DNA of 64,000 bases, taken from assembly GCF_965363235.1 (NCBI RefSeq), contig NC_134847.1:75584268-75648267 (forward strand). The letters are read 5' to 3'. This stretch comes from Mytilus galloprovincialis (taxonomy: Eukaryota; Mollusca; Bivalvia; Mytilida; Mytilidae). Shown piece after piece: positions 9,978 through 20,520 of this stretch (positions are counted from its first letter, which is position 1; each line of letters opens with the position of its first letter). Made by a program: the position numbers and the translations under genes. A model generated the notes under the pieces. The model ran no database searches, was not told the origin of the DNA, and worked only from the letters and a program-made list of their open reading frames with translations.

Positions 9978-10117
9978 GTTGACTCAACGTTGTTGGGTTG
10001 CTGTCGAGTTCACACAAGATATGTAGTCCACTGCCAGTGTAAAGGTATGTACGTATGTACGTTGCTACGTTGTCGTTCCTTGTCTGGATATGTAAAGACA
10101 GGTTGTCGTCAATTTAC
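9978..10117 (-). other. BEL untranslated leader
   Basis: 140 bp between the 5' LTR and the gag ATG. The primer-binding site should be at its start (minus strand, from 10,117 downward), but no sequence ending a familiar tRNA was recognised. This leaves the primer open. Confidence 0.6.
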
Positions 10118-10680
10118 TATGCTGAGCCTGACTCAGCTAGTATAACCAAGGGACTGTATCGCAATCTCGGCAAATTATAAAGAATAACAACTTGTGGGTG
10201 AAGATTGTAGATTATAATTCCACCAGAAATGATACAGGAGTTTTACAGCGCGTGTATTGTTTGGTAAACTGAAAGAAATAAAAATACAATATTTTACAAT
10301 ATGCACGAAAGAAATATATGAATGTTCAAAGCAACGTTAATATCAAGTCAAAAACGAAAGTAGAATTTGCAGTTCAATTCATAGAAATAACAATTACAGT
10401 TCGTATTTGTTGAATAAACGTGGAATTCAAGTTAACGGAATTAACGGTATATATATTTAACAGTTTATAATTGATTTGAAACGTACTTGACGGTGATTTG
10501 TCACAATATCCACAGGTGCAGTTTTGTCGTGGCATCCATTTGTAATAGACAGGCGAGGAAGAGAAAGTAAGCAGTAGTGAAAATACGGACAAGTCTAGAT
10601 TATTTCCGGAAATACGGATGTCTAAAAATTCAATCCAAGAGACTATACAGTTAATATAATTGCGAATGTGATCCAGAATA
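10118..10680 (-). repeat. 5' LTR of the BEL element
   Basis: 563 bp, the partner of 2,898-3,460. Transcription of the element should begin here and run leftward. Its downstream edge (10,680) abuts the target duplication AGTAT. Confidence 0.93.
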
Positions 10681-11651
10681 AGTATAGATGTTTCAGGCTT
10701 TTGCTTTGTTGTTGAAAAGACCATACTTTTTGTTTTATTTATGTTTAGAGAAAGCTGCCAGTTTTCACAAAACATGGAAACTTTATTAAGACTATTTTGG
10801 AGACCCTCCTTAGATTCTGATAGTAAAAGCAGATCATCAGCAAACAGGAGGGAGCCTAGTTTACTATTTATGAGCTCCAATGGACTTGAGTTGTCATCTT
10901 CCAAACCTTTAGTGATATCATTTATAAAAATATTGAACAAAGTAGGACTTAATGAGTCCCATTGTTTCACACCTCTAGTAATGTCAAAATAGTCAGAAAT
11001 GTGATCTTTATATTTTAAAGAGGATTTTGTATTTAAATATTGTTGTTTTATTACCCTGTAAAAAGACTTTCCTACTCCCATTTTGCATAATTTATATAGA
11101 AGGGCTGTCCTCCATACAGAGTCAAATGCCTTTCTTAAGTCAATGAAGCATGCATATATTTTTTTGTTATTTTTGTGTATATATTTATTAATTAAAGATT
11201 TTAATATGAAAATACTGTCAGCAGTTCTGTGGTTTTCTCTGAAGCCAAACTGACAGTTATTCAGCTGTTTATCCACAACTGTGATTAGTCTATTATTGAG
11301 TACAGCATTGAATATTTTAGGAAGATTACTGATTGAAGATATACCTCTGTAATTATTGGGATCAGATTTGTCTCCCTTCTTATGAAGTGCTATTATATAT
11401 GAGTCCTTCCATGATTTTGGGTATATACCCGTTTTTAGAATTAAATCAAATATTTTAACAATTGACTTAATTATTACTTGATTTGAGGTTTTAATTATTT
11501 CATTTATAATGCTATCTGGTCCAGCAGACTTTTGAAGTTTTAGTCCTCTGATTACCTTATTTACTTCTGAACAAGATATTGGAGCATCTGTTTCAGCTTT
11601 GAAATCTATATTATTTTCTAATAGCTTTAATTGTGATTCAATGTCTATCAT
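10374..11651 (-). pseudogene. LINE reverse transcriptase, 5' half, fused to LTR frame
   Basis: 425 codons. Residues 1-325 are LINE reverse transcriptase: SAGPDSI at 42-48, YRGIS at 101-105, FGFRENHRTADSI at 135-147, FIDLRKAFD at 169-177 with the first catalytic aspartate, and FADD at 270-273. In the normally invariant RGVKQGDSLSP motif, the glycine is replaced by W231. From residue 326 the frame runs into the BEL LTR and ends at 10,374, so this is a chimera made by the insertion. There is an in-frame stop a few codons before the ATG at 11,651 and no endonuclease domain, which fits 5' truncation of the LINE near 11,665-11,690. The rest of the LINE is at 1,656-2,897. Confidence 0.85.
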
Positions 11652-11957
11652 AAAAGTAAGAGTACCTTAATCTGAATTATCTGCCCTTGCATTTGAGTTG
11701 CCTCCCCTTATGTGGCAAAGTTGGAAAAAATTGATTAAACAAAATTTTTCTATTTTTTGTAAAATACAACTATTAATATGATAAAACATGTCATTTTCTA
11801 TATCGAATTGAAAGTTCTTACACATGAATTACCTACTACTCTCAAAATGTGCACATTCTGTTAAAGATCTAGACCTTGTTTTCTGGTATTTTCAAATCCA
11901 AGATGGAGGAAGACACCCTATCTATCTTAATTCAAGTGAACTAGATTTTTTTTAAAT

Positions 11958-11960
<3 letters not shown>

Positions 11961-12005
<45 letters not shown>
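11961..12005. repeat. CA microsatellite
   Basis: About 22 CA units, followed by CGCGCG. Slippage-prone and likely variable between individuals. Confidence 0.95.
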
Positions 12006-12007
<2 letters not shown>

Positions 12008-12039
12008 GCGCCAATAACAATAAAAAACATGAACATAAT

Positions 12040-12262
12040 CTGAAACTAGTCCAACATCCATATAAGACAAGAAAACTATCTAAAACTAGTACAACAACAA
12101 CCATGATAATACAAAAAACAATCTAAAACTTATCCAACAACCATGTAGTTCATGAAAACCATATAAAACTAATCCAACAACACTTTAGGACATGAAAACC
12201 ATATAAAACTAATCCAACAACCATTTAGGACATGAAAACAATCTGAAACTAATCCAACAACC
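12040..12262. repeat. Degenerate tandem repeat of about 46 bp
   Basis: Units contain AAAACTAATCCAACAACCAT then a variable ACATGAAAACCAT-like part, repeated about five times. No coding potential. Confidence 0.7.
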
Positions 12263-12289
12263 ATAAAAGAAAATGTTGACAAATATGTG

Positions 12290-12545
12290 TCCATAGTTTA
12301 TGGATGCCCCACTTGCACTAACATTTTCCATGATCAGTGGACCGTGAAATTGGGGTCAAAAATTTAATTTGGCATTAAAATTAAAAAGATCATATCATAG
12401 GGAACATGTACTAAATCCAAAACTACCTTGACCGAAAACTTTAACCTGAAGCGGGACAGACGGACGGACGAACGAACGAACGGACCCACAGACCAGAAAA
12501 CATAATTTCCCTCTACTATAGTAGGTGGGGCATAAAATTTTAAAA
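12290..12545. repeat. Dispersed repeat with CGAACGAACGAACGG core
   Basis: The reverse complement starts with ATGCCCCAC and carries GTTCGTTCGTTCGTCC and a stretch ending near TGGGGCATCCAT. I recognise the arrangement from bivalve non-coding repeats. The 79-codon frame inside it is incidental. Confidence 0.5.
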
Positions 12546-13964
12546 AAGGCCGTCGCTGTAGACCTTTTAAAGTGAAAGGGACAACCACTGCATTTCTATG
12601 CACAAATGAGGGTTACATGCGTATAATTCTATAATTACAGTCACTTGCAGTTCAGTAGTCTCATAGAAAGACTTATTCAAAGGTGTAAGTTTGATTGTTT
12701 TATACATACTCGATGGGAATGAGTACAGACAGTGCTTTCTAACGTTCTCTCACGGTTCCCTCTGTGCCCAGAGAACATCTCATAATTGATTACTAAGTAT
12801 CTGTTAAATTTGTTTAATTTAATGTGCTTATCTTGCCTGGAATATTTGATACTGGACGTAAGAAAACAACTGCACGTTAAATCTAAACGTCTTCCGGGGA
12901 GTTGGGTGATATTATGTAATTTTTTGGGTCATTAAATTTAACAGTACGTCGTTTTTTAATTATTCAAAATGTGATATCTGTACTTCTTTTATTCGATCGC
13001 CTACTTGACACCATGTTAATGTGTTTGTTATGATTTATTCGGGTTTTGTCTCATTGATGTTGATATTATACATTATTGATTTTACACTCATCTTGCAAAA
13101 ATTTCAATTTAACCTTAGAATGACTCTATTCGTGGCTCTCGTCGAGACTATACATTTTGCTTTAGGTATTTTTGATTAAGCGATTGCGAACTCTTTGAAG
13201 TGGTGCTTTGATAACCATTGTCATGAGGATTTTACATGAAAATGTGTTTGTTTGGGGCTTTGTTCAGTATTATAATTCATTATATTAGGTGAGAAAAGAC
13301 ATTCATATTTAATGTGTCAAATTTCATTTCATCTGGTCTTATAAGAACAATCAATTGTCCGAGCTGGTTTTGACTGGGGATCAAAACACAAATTTACTTT
13401 CAATATCAGTCATATTAAATACGTTTTATGTGTCATTCATTCAACAAATTAAACTGTCTTGTATCTGTTTCTATTAGATATTTTGTTTAATATGTAAATA
13501 CTCGGTAACTTCAAGTAAATATAAAATATAAGATCATCCTCCAGTTGTGAAAAAAGGAAATCAAATAGGGAAGTCAAGCGACGAGACCACGAATAATAAA
13601 AAAAAAACACCAATGAATTGCAAATGTCAATATAAATGGCGTGCAATGACTTTTCAATCTTCAAGTTAGTCGTTTTGTACTTTTCGTTAACCCATTTTGT
13701 TGTTTCCTTTTAATTTGGATTTATTACTTAGCTAAAAGTTTCTTGTTGTTTGCTGAAACGACCTCATAGTAGTTTATGGAACTCGAATATCGTCTGCTAT
13801 ACGTTCCACAATATTTTAATGTAGTTATCTATTTAACATTTTGCCAATGACGTTGAAATAGATAACAACTATACACCGTGACTTTTACAGCATTTTCTTA
13901 ATCTAGACTGTTTATAAAACCAAGCCGACCGATAACAAAGGAACATTCAAAGTCATAAGTGGAC

Positions 13965-14090
13965 AATAAATTGACAACGCCATGGCTTAAAAAGAAGAAA
14001 GAAACACGACTAGAAAAGCAACAGTATAAAAAAACACAACATAGAAAACTAAATACTGAACAACACGATTCCCATCAAAAACTGGTAATG
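13965..14090. repeat. Dispersed repeat, partner of 615-765
   Basis: GACAACGCCATGGCTTAAAA, then A-rich DNA with ACACAACATAGAAAACTAAA and CCCATCAAAAACTGG, in the same order as at 615-765. Probably part of a retroelement 3' region in reverse orientation. Confidence 0.5.
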
Positions 14091-14362
14091 ATCTCATGTG
14101 CTCCAGAATTGTAAGCAAATCCTTATCCATATGTGGCACCCGTCGTTTTTCTCATGTTAGTACCAACTCGGTTGGTCCTTATCTGGAGGGTCATATTCCG
14201 GAAAAAAGATAGTACATCTGGTTCTCATTTGAATGCGAATTGTTTGTTGAAAACAATTCGTCCTTAAAACGTAATAAATATGTTGTTTCATTTAAAGGAT
14301 TTTTTTTACTAAATACGAATTACCCTGCATGTACTTGTATCTTCTCAATGTTGAAATAAAGA

Positions 14363-14870
14363 CAATATAAAAAAGAAGATGTGGTATGATTGCCAATGAG
14401 ACAACTATCCACAAAAGACCAAAATAACACAGACATTAACAACTATAGGTCACCGTACGGCCTTCAACAATGAGCAAAGCCCATACCGCATAGTGAGCTA
14501 CAAAAGGCCCCGATAAGACAATGTAAAACAATTCAAACGAGAAAACTAACGGCCTTATTTAAGTAAAAAAAATGAACGAAAAACAAATATGTAACACATA
14601 AACAAACGACAACCACTAATTTACAGGTTCCTGACTTGGGACACATACATAAATAATGTGGCGGGGTTAAACATGTTAGCGGGATCCCAACCCTCCCCCT
14701 AACCTGGGACAGTGGTATAACAGTACAACATAAGAACGAACTATAAAAATCAGTTGAAAAAGGCTTAACTCATCAGATGGACAAAAATACAGTGGACGTG
14801 GCCCGGTACTTATACATCCCGACACAAAAAGACACAATGAACAGATCTGAGAGTACTCGCAGTTATCTGA
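14363..14870 (-). mobile_element. 5'-truncated retroelement 3' tail
   Basis: On the minus strand this ends with CATACCACATCTTC and contains GTTTAACCCCGCCACATTAT and a CCGTACGGTGACC motif. Close relatives are at 52,050-52,420 and 60,343-60,700, and short ends at 18,170-18,222 and 19,183-19,222. The similar GTTTAACCCCGCCGCAATTT in the 3' region of the reverse-transcriptase element at 59,067-60,341 suggests these are 3' untranslated parts of that kind of element. Confidence 0.6.
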
Positions 14871-15000
14871 CAGCTAGTTCAAAGCCACTAACAACTAATA
14901 AAAAAAAATCATGCAACTAAGACTAAACAAGTTCTCTTTTCATTTGGATTTTACAGCTCTTTTTTATGTTGATGTACCAGTGCTTTATTGTGTTGCTGTA

Positions 15001-15110
15001 TCAGCGAGGTTTTGTCACGGTACTAAGATACTATATATACATTGTAGTAATTATTACAGCGAGGTTTTGTCACGGTACTAAGATACTATATACATTGTAG
15101 TAATTATCAA
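15001..15110. repeat. Direct duplication of about 60 bp
   Basis: CAGCGAGGTTTTGTCACGGT followed by ACTAAGATACTATATA and ACATTGTAGTAATTATTA occurs twice in a row. It looks like a recent slippage or unequal exchange. Confidence 0.85.
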
Positions 15111-15817
15111 AATAAAAAAAATCATTTCATGGAAATAATAGATATATCACCTCTGTGGTAACCAGCATATTGCACTATTTATATTATGCATGTAGCGTTT
15201 AATTTTCTAATGGAGAATATTTTATTCCCTCAGATTATTATCTCCACGTATCAAATTAAATCAATAAACGTTGAAACGCAACAAAATATGCAGTAAAAAT
15301 GTATCTAAGCTATTTAAACAAAACCTTTCTAAACAAATATTGTAGGTACGGTCCGACTTCATTGGAAACAGGTTAATAGCATTTTTTACCTTTATTAGTT
15401 TCGGATGATAATCAGGAGCGTTATTGTCTCTCAGTTTACAATTCAGTCTGTAGGATTTACAGCCATGCAATAATTATTTATCGGGATTCTAGTATTGTAC
15501 GTATACATAATTAATATACAAGATACGACATAATATCAATAGTCTTGTGAACATAACAATGCCGTCGTAAAAACATATAATATAAAATATATTTTGCGTA
15601 ATATTTACAAGTGCAGTGCAATTAACTTTTAATGTCTTAGTAGATATTGTTTTCTGTACCACTGCATAGTTTAATAGGATTACTCGGACTACTAGAAGTT
15701 GTTCATATAGTAGACATAACGCCATTGCAGAATGGAAGTTTTATGCTACGTTTACATAAGATGACATATATAAACATATTTATTTAGTTAGATTAGCAGG
15801 TTTGCATACCGAATAAG
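15111..15817. other. Upstream region of the synaptotagmin gene
   Basis: AT-rich, no gene. The small minus-strand frames at 15,261-15,470 and 15,489-15,725 show no family features. Any promoter or 5' untranslated exon of the synaptotagmin gene would be here or further upstream. Confidence 0.4.
15767..15774 (+). promoter_or_regulatory. Possible TATA box
   Basis: TATATAAA lies 44 bases before the synaptotagmin ATG at 15,818. If used, the 5' untranslated region would be only about 15-25 bases. In such AT-rich DNA this match can occur by chance. Confidence 0.2.
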
Positions 15818-15854
15818 ATGAAGGAACATTCAGATGGTCACCAACCAGAAACTG
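15818..15854 (+). CDS. syt: Synaptotagmin exon 1 (N-terminus)
   Basis: Encodes the first 12 residues (MKEHSDGHQPET) and the first base of a glycine codon, ending at the donor G|GTAAGT. The phase (1) fits exon 2 exactly. The short luminal part has no cysteines, whereas vertebrate synaptotagmins 3, 6 and 10 have N-terminal cysteines for dimerisation. This is the least certain exon because it is so short, but the ATG, strong donor and matching phase support it. Confidence 0.7.
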
Positions 15855-17087
15855 GTAAGTTCAAATGATAGTTATTAATGGTTAAAACTTATTTCTTCTG
15901 TCGCTTACTTTGCGTCCAGTGGCATATATTGCAATTTATACAACATGTACTATCTTCAAGGTTGGTCATCTGGGACGAAGGACTAGAATTTGGAGTGCCA
16001 CTTACAATTGAAAACATATTGGATAGGAGCTGGACATTAACCTTCTAACATGCCACCTACAGACCACTCCGGATTCTTGTTGCAAAGACTCTGTAACGTG
16101 AAAAACACACACCCTATACGAGGAATCAATTAAACGTATGGGACAGAAGAGGTCATACATGTAGAATGCTCATATTTGATACCCTGACCAATTCCGTGGG
16201 TATTATCATCCCAATTTAGAATTATACTACATCCATTTATAAAATTTAATCCATTTACTACCTACATGTATTTTTACATTTTTCATTAGTTGTGCTTGGA
16301 CTGCTTATGATCAAGTTTGTGTACGCGAGACATGTATGCATTTTTATTAGATTAGCAACAACGCAATCATTCAATGCTAACGCTTGAGGAACAAGTGGCA
16401 AGGCTTAAACTAATATATGTTATATTCATATGCGTTCTTTAAATGTTGTATCAATGGTAATTTTAAAAATACTCTTTCACAATCCGCGATCCACAAATTA
16501 AACTAAACAGAAAAGAAAAGAAAAAAAAAGTAAGGATCATGTTTTATGATGTTGCCATCATTGTAAATCTGGCTGCACATACATGTATGATTAAAACAAT
16601 CAATTCAGATTCCTTTTTGTCCAAAATATCTATGAGCATAATCATTGTTCATGCTGTATCCCTTATACATTTCTGACATTCAAAGTTGTATGAACCTTGT
16701 TCTCATCTGATCTATACGAAGTTTGTTTCAATTTATGGACAATTAGTTTTTATTACGTCGCAGCGATAGCAACTAAGCTAGACAAAACAAAAATTGAGGT
16801 ACAGAGACTTGAATAACAAACAAGTGTCCATAAAAATGCAGCAAGCTTCAAATGGCACGAAACTTTCAATCGAGTGAAAAACAACCAGCAAAATCTGTAA
16901 AATTACAAAATATTGTCCTGTCAACCAGAATAGGAACTACAGTGACAATTTGCCTGCATTTTCAAACTCAGTACAAAAACGTATTCTACAAATTATCAAA
17001 AGCAAACCAAATGTTTATTTAATCAGAGAGATAGGTCCGACAAAATACTTGGCGTAATTCTTAAAGAATCTCTAATTATTTTTTCAG
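15855..17087 (+). other. Synaptotagmin intron 1
   Basis: 1,233 bp, starting GTAAGT and ending TTATTTTTTCAG. No feature of note seen apart from A/T-rich tracts. Confidence 0.65.
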
Positions 17088-17908
17088 GTTTATCTCTAGG
17101 ATATATCTTTACAATTCTATCTGGGGTCATTGTATTGTTTGCTGCTGTTGTGGTCTATCTATCATGGATGTACTGTCGTCGAAAGAAGAAACTTCTTTCA
17201 TCGGAACTGTCTATAGAAACCGATGAATCTCCGAACTCACTTCATAGTAGCAACCTTAAAATCAGTCAGAGCACCCCAGATCTAGCAAAGCAGTCTCAAT
17301 CAAAATTAGACTTTTTCCGTCGAAGAGGACTTTTTAAATCAAACCAGAGACAAGCAACACTGCCAACTGTGTCGCAACGGCATCTAACATTCCAGCGACA
17401 GTTATCAAATATAGAATTTCAAATACAAAGTGTAAGACAAAAGGAACAGCCGAAACTTGGCAAAATAAAACCCGAATTATACAAACAATCGTCTGTTGAT
17501 AGCATAAGGAGTGAGCATAGACTCTGTGGAAAACTATATTTCAGTCTCAATTACCTCCATGATAATGAGGAATTAAAAGTAAACATAATCAGTGCAGAAG
17601 ACCTTCCTGCACGCGACTTCTCTGGTACATCAGATCCGTATGTCAAAATTTACCTGCTTCCGGACAGGAAAAATAAATGTCAAACAAAGGTACACAGAAA
17701 GACATTAGATCCAGAATTTAATGAGTCATTTACATTTTCGGCGTTATATCAAGAACTTCAAGATCGTACACTTCAGTTAAATGTCTACGACTTTGATAGG
17801 TTTTCAAGACATGATTTAATAGGTGCTGTTGTTTTAAAAGACATATTGTCCGAAGGAAGTTTAGCTAAAGAAACCTTTTTTGTCAGAGATGTTCTTAGTA
17901 CAATGCAG
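17088..17908 (+). CDS. syt: Synaptotagmin exon 2 (membrane segment and C2A)
   Basis: Residues 13-286 of the joined protein. It begins with the hydrophobic helix [20 protein letters not shown] and the cytosolic basic patch CRRKKK, a palmitoylation-type boundary. A serine-rich linker follows, then GKLYFSLNY opening C2A. Calcium-binding loops are visible: [13 protein letters not shown] (D189, D195) and [10 protein letters not shown] (D247, D249, D255). The donor is CAG|GTAAGC at 17,909 in phase 0; the open frame runs on to 17,938 only by chance. Having the membrane segment, linker and complete C2A in a single exon is unusual-looking and may reflect intron loss. Confidence 0.93.
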
Positions 17909-18169
17909 GTAAGCTTTCAAGCATATAATTTAAATTAACTTTTACTTCTTCATGGATGCGAACCTTGTCATACGTGTGAAACTGGAAAAAAGTAAAAACT
18001 CTTTCCCCGTATTTATGAGCAATACGTTATATACCATATTCCAGAGATTAACCATATAGATATTTGGTTAATCGGAGATTATATAAGAATGGTGATTGAG
18101 ACGAATATGTTGGGGGACATGAATTTTAGAATGAGATGAAGACAATTGTACTTTTATTCAAAGGGAGAA

Positions 18170-18222
18170 AATGGAGAGGTCTCATTGGTACTCATACCAC
18201 ATCTTCTTGTTTCCACTTACCT
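18170..18222 (+). repeat. Short retroelement 3' end
   Basis: GAGGTCTCATTGGTACTCAT then ACCACATCTTCTTG, a plus-strand copy of the terminal part of the family at 14,363-14,870. A similar short end is at 19,183-19,232. Confidence 0.55.
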
Positions 18223-18365
18223 TTTGTATTATAACTATGAACTAGAATATGAAACTTTAGATGATCATAGAACAAAAGGGTCGTAAATTGTCATAGGATA
18301 TGGCGTTCGTAAAGTGTATGTTTGTTTTTTTGTTGTTGTTGGTTTGGGTTGTTTGTGTGTGTGTG

Positions 18366-19382
18366 TGGGAGGGGGGGGGGGGGGGTGGGCGTATGACATT
18401 TGCGCCGATTTTGAAAATTTTCATTCTTTCATTTGCGCCGATTTTATTTTTTCATTTGCGCCGATTTTATATTTTTTCCTAATTGGATTTACAGGTAAGT
18501 TACAGGTAAATTCATACTTTTACATTGACTGATCACAGAGTGTAAAGACAAATCAAGTGACATTGCAATTGGTAAATGGCTATCTCAATGTTTCGGGTTA
18601 CCATTCCTTTCCCTAAATGAAATCGATAACTGCTTCACATTTGACATTGTCTGACTCTCCTTCTGATGACAAAGGTCATATATTCTTAGACAACGTTCAA
18701 GTACATATTCCATAACGGTCAACCAATTCGTGATGGCGTCCATAAAATTAACGAAGGGATGATTTCAACTTCACCATTTGGAACTCTTGGTTTAATAGCT
18801 TCCTTGCGAGAAAATGCGAACTCTAGAAATGCCCCCACCAGTACGTATGCCAGACAAAGAAAAAATGGCCTTCGTTATCGACAATTACGCCAAATATAGA
18901 AGAGACGAAATCATAAGAAAGGAATATATTAGATGTGTTGCCTATACATTCTCGGCAAGATCAGATTTATGATTTGAATGTATTCCGTTTTTATGGATTT
19001 GAATGCGACACATATATTTTTAATTCGTCATTTTAGTATAAACAAAGTGCTTTTATCTTAGGTTTTTATTTCTTGATTTTAAGCAGGAGACAAGTTATAT
19101 ACATGTTATGATTGACAATTCATAACACATGTACAACTGGCTAACGGAAGAGTTCTTTAATAATAAATGAAAATAACATTACTGGGATGGAGAGTTGTCT
19201 CATTGGCACTCATACCACATCTTCTTATATCATTTCACCTGTAATTTACCTGTTATTTACCTGTAAAAAAAAATCGGCGCAAATGAAAAAAAAAATCGGC
19301 GCAAATGAAAGAAAAAATCGGCGCAAATGAAATGCAGATCGGCGCAAATGCAAAACGCCGGGGGGGGGGGGGGGGGGGGGGG
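18366..19382. mobile_element. Inverted-repeat element with ATTTGCGCCGATTTT arrays
   Basis: Left side: three direct copies of ATTTGCGCCGATTTT (18,398-18,412, 18,431-18,445, 18,454-18,468), then an ACAGGTAA pair (about 18,490-18,511). Right side: the same in reverse complement, TTACCTG motifs (19,237-19,266), then four GGCGCAAAT copies (about 19,270-19,350). Both outer edges abut long G runs on the same strand (18,371-18,385 and 19,360-19,382). This looks like a non-autonomous DNA element of about 1 kb with subterminal repeat arrays. No target duplication was identified. Frames of 60-78 codons that cross the G runs are artefacts. Confidence 0.7.
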
Positions 19383-19669
19383 TATAATAATTTTTGAGTG
19401 CAATACCTGCTATAAAAAGCCGATTGACAATTTAGTAATTTAGATAGCTTCTTTAAACGGTAATAAATAGATGTCGACATTCTTAGCATGTTTGATCCGG
19501 TGAGAATTTTCTTTGAATATAATAGTCTGCAAGATATATTACGATTACTTGCATGTTACCGATATGTAATATTTCAGTAATGGTATCTATATTGTCTGAC
19601 GGAGGTCACCTAACTGTTTTAATGGCTAGATACTCTTAAGGTTTATGACCCCTTCTGTAGCCATTTTTT

Positions 19670-20520
19670 GTCGAGCCTGCAACTTTTGTTGCAGAAAGCT
19701 CGACATAGGGATAGTGATCCGGCGGCGGCGGCGTTAGCTAACTTCTTAAAAGCTTTATATTTTAGAAGGTAGAAGACCTGGATGCTTCATACTTTGTATA
19801 TATATAGATGCCTCATGTTACGAACTTTCCGTCAGTCACATGTCCAATGTCCTTGACCTCATTTTCATGGTTCAGTGACTACTTGAAAAAAAAGTTAAGA
19901 TTTTTTGTATTGTTAAATTCTCTCTTATTATAAGTAATTGGATAACTGTATTTGGTATGTGCGTACCTTACAAGGTCCTCATGCCCGTCAGACAGTTTTC
20001 ACTTGACCTCGACCTCATTTCATGGATCAGTGAACAAGGTTAAGTTTTGGTGGTCAAGTCCATATCTCAGATACTATAAGCAATAGGTTTAGTATATTGG
20101 GTGTATGGAAGGACTGTAAGGTGTACATGTCCAACTGGCAGGTGTCATCTGACCTTGACCTCATTTTCATGGTTCAGTGGTTATAGTTAAGTTTTTGTGT
20201 TTTGGTCTGTTTTTCTTATACTATATGCAATATGTCTACTATATTTGGTGTATGGAAATATTTTATGATTTATATGTCTGTTACCCAGGTTTTATTTGAC
20301 CTTGACCTCATTTTCACGGTCCATTGCTAAGTGTTAAGTGTTTGTGTTTTGGTCTGTTTTTCTTAATTTATAAGCAATAAGTCAACTATATTTGTTGTAT
20401 TGAAGAATTGTTAGCTGTACATGTCTGGCATGGTTCATCTGACCTTGACCTCATTTCATGGTTCATTGATCAATGTTTCGTTTTCTTTGGTTAATGTTGA
20501 GTTTATGTGACAGTTGTAAT
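19670..20520 (+). repeat. Hairpin-headed element with five units of about 147 bp
   Basis: It begins with a hairpin GTCGAGCCTGCAAC / GTTGCAG-AAA-GCTCGAC (19,670-19,704) and CGGCGGCGGCGG. Then TGACCTTGACCTCATTTTCA-type cores recur at about 19,851, 20,003, 20,150, 20,296 and 20,439. I recognise the core from bivalve non-coding repeats. No protein is predicted. Confidence 0.7.

Larger units (their letters stand above)
2898..10680 (-). mobile_element. BEL/Pao-type LTR retrotransposon, nested in a LINE
   Basis: A 7,783-bp element on the minus strand. The 5' LTR is 10,118-10,680 and the 3' LTR 2,898-3,460, each 563 bp. The ends are TAT..ATA and not the usual TG..CA. The duplication AGTAT lies at 2,893-2,897 and 10,681-10,685; 5-bp duplications are normal for BEL/Pao. 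Between the LTRs come a leader (9,978-10,117), a gag-protease-RT start frame (6,327-9,977) and an RT-RNaseH-integrase frame (3,551-6,448). A purine run on the minus strand abuts the 3' LTR. I did not recognise a standard TGG-type primer binding site after the 5' LTR, where GTAAATTGACGACAACC follows. The LTRs differ at only 4 sites (2,942, 3,029, 3,421 and 3,454 against 10,162, 10,249, 10,641 and 10,674), so insertion is recent. The coding region is nevertheless broken near 6,430. Confidence 0.93.
11652..14350. other. Non-coding stretch with simple and dispersed repeats
   Basis: No convincing gene. It holds a CA microsatellite (11,961-12,005), short AATCCAACAACCAT-type repeats (about 12,040-12,260), the repeat at 12,290-12,545 and the dispersed repeat at 13,965-14,090. 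Open frames of about 70-80 codons at 12,364-12,603 and 13,449-13,664 (minus) are chance frames in repeats or AT-rich DNA. Confidence 0.6.

Noticed and set aside
12364..12603. 79-codon minus-strand frame
   Set aside because: It lies in a dispersed non-coding repeat with CGAACGAACG words.
17909..17938. Exon 2 of synaptotagmin extended to the stop at 17,938
   Set aside because: A strong donor (CAG|GTAAGC) sits exactly at the end of C2A and joins in phase to the C2B exon. The extension is kept only as a possible minor isoform.
18300..18532. Two overlapping plus-strand frames of 60 and 72 codons with poly-Gly
   Set aside because: They run through a G run and the ATTTGCGCC array of an inverted-repeat element; the glycine stretch is the G run translated.
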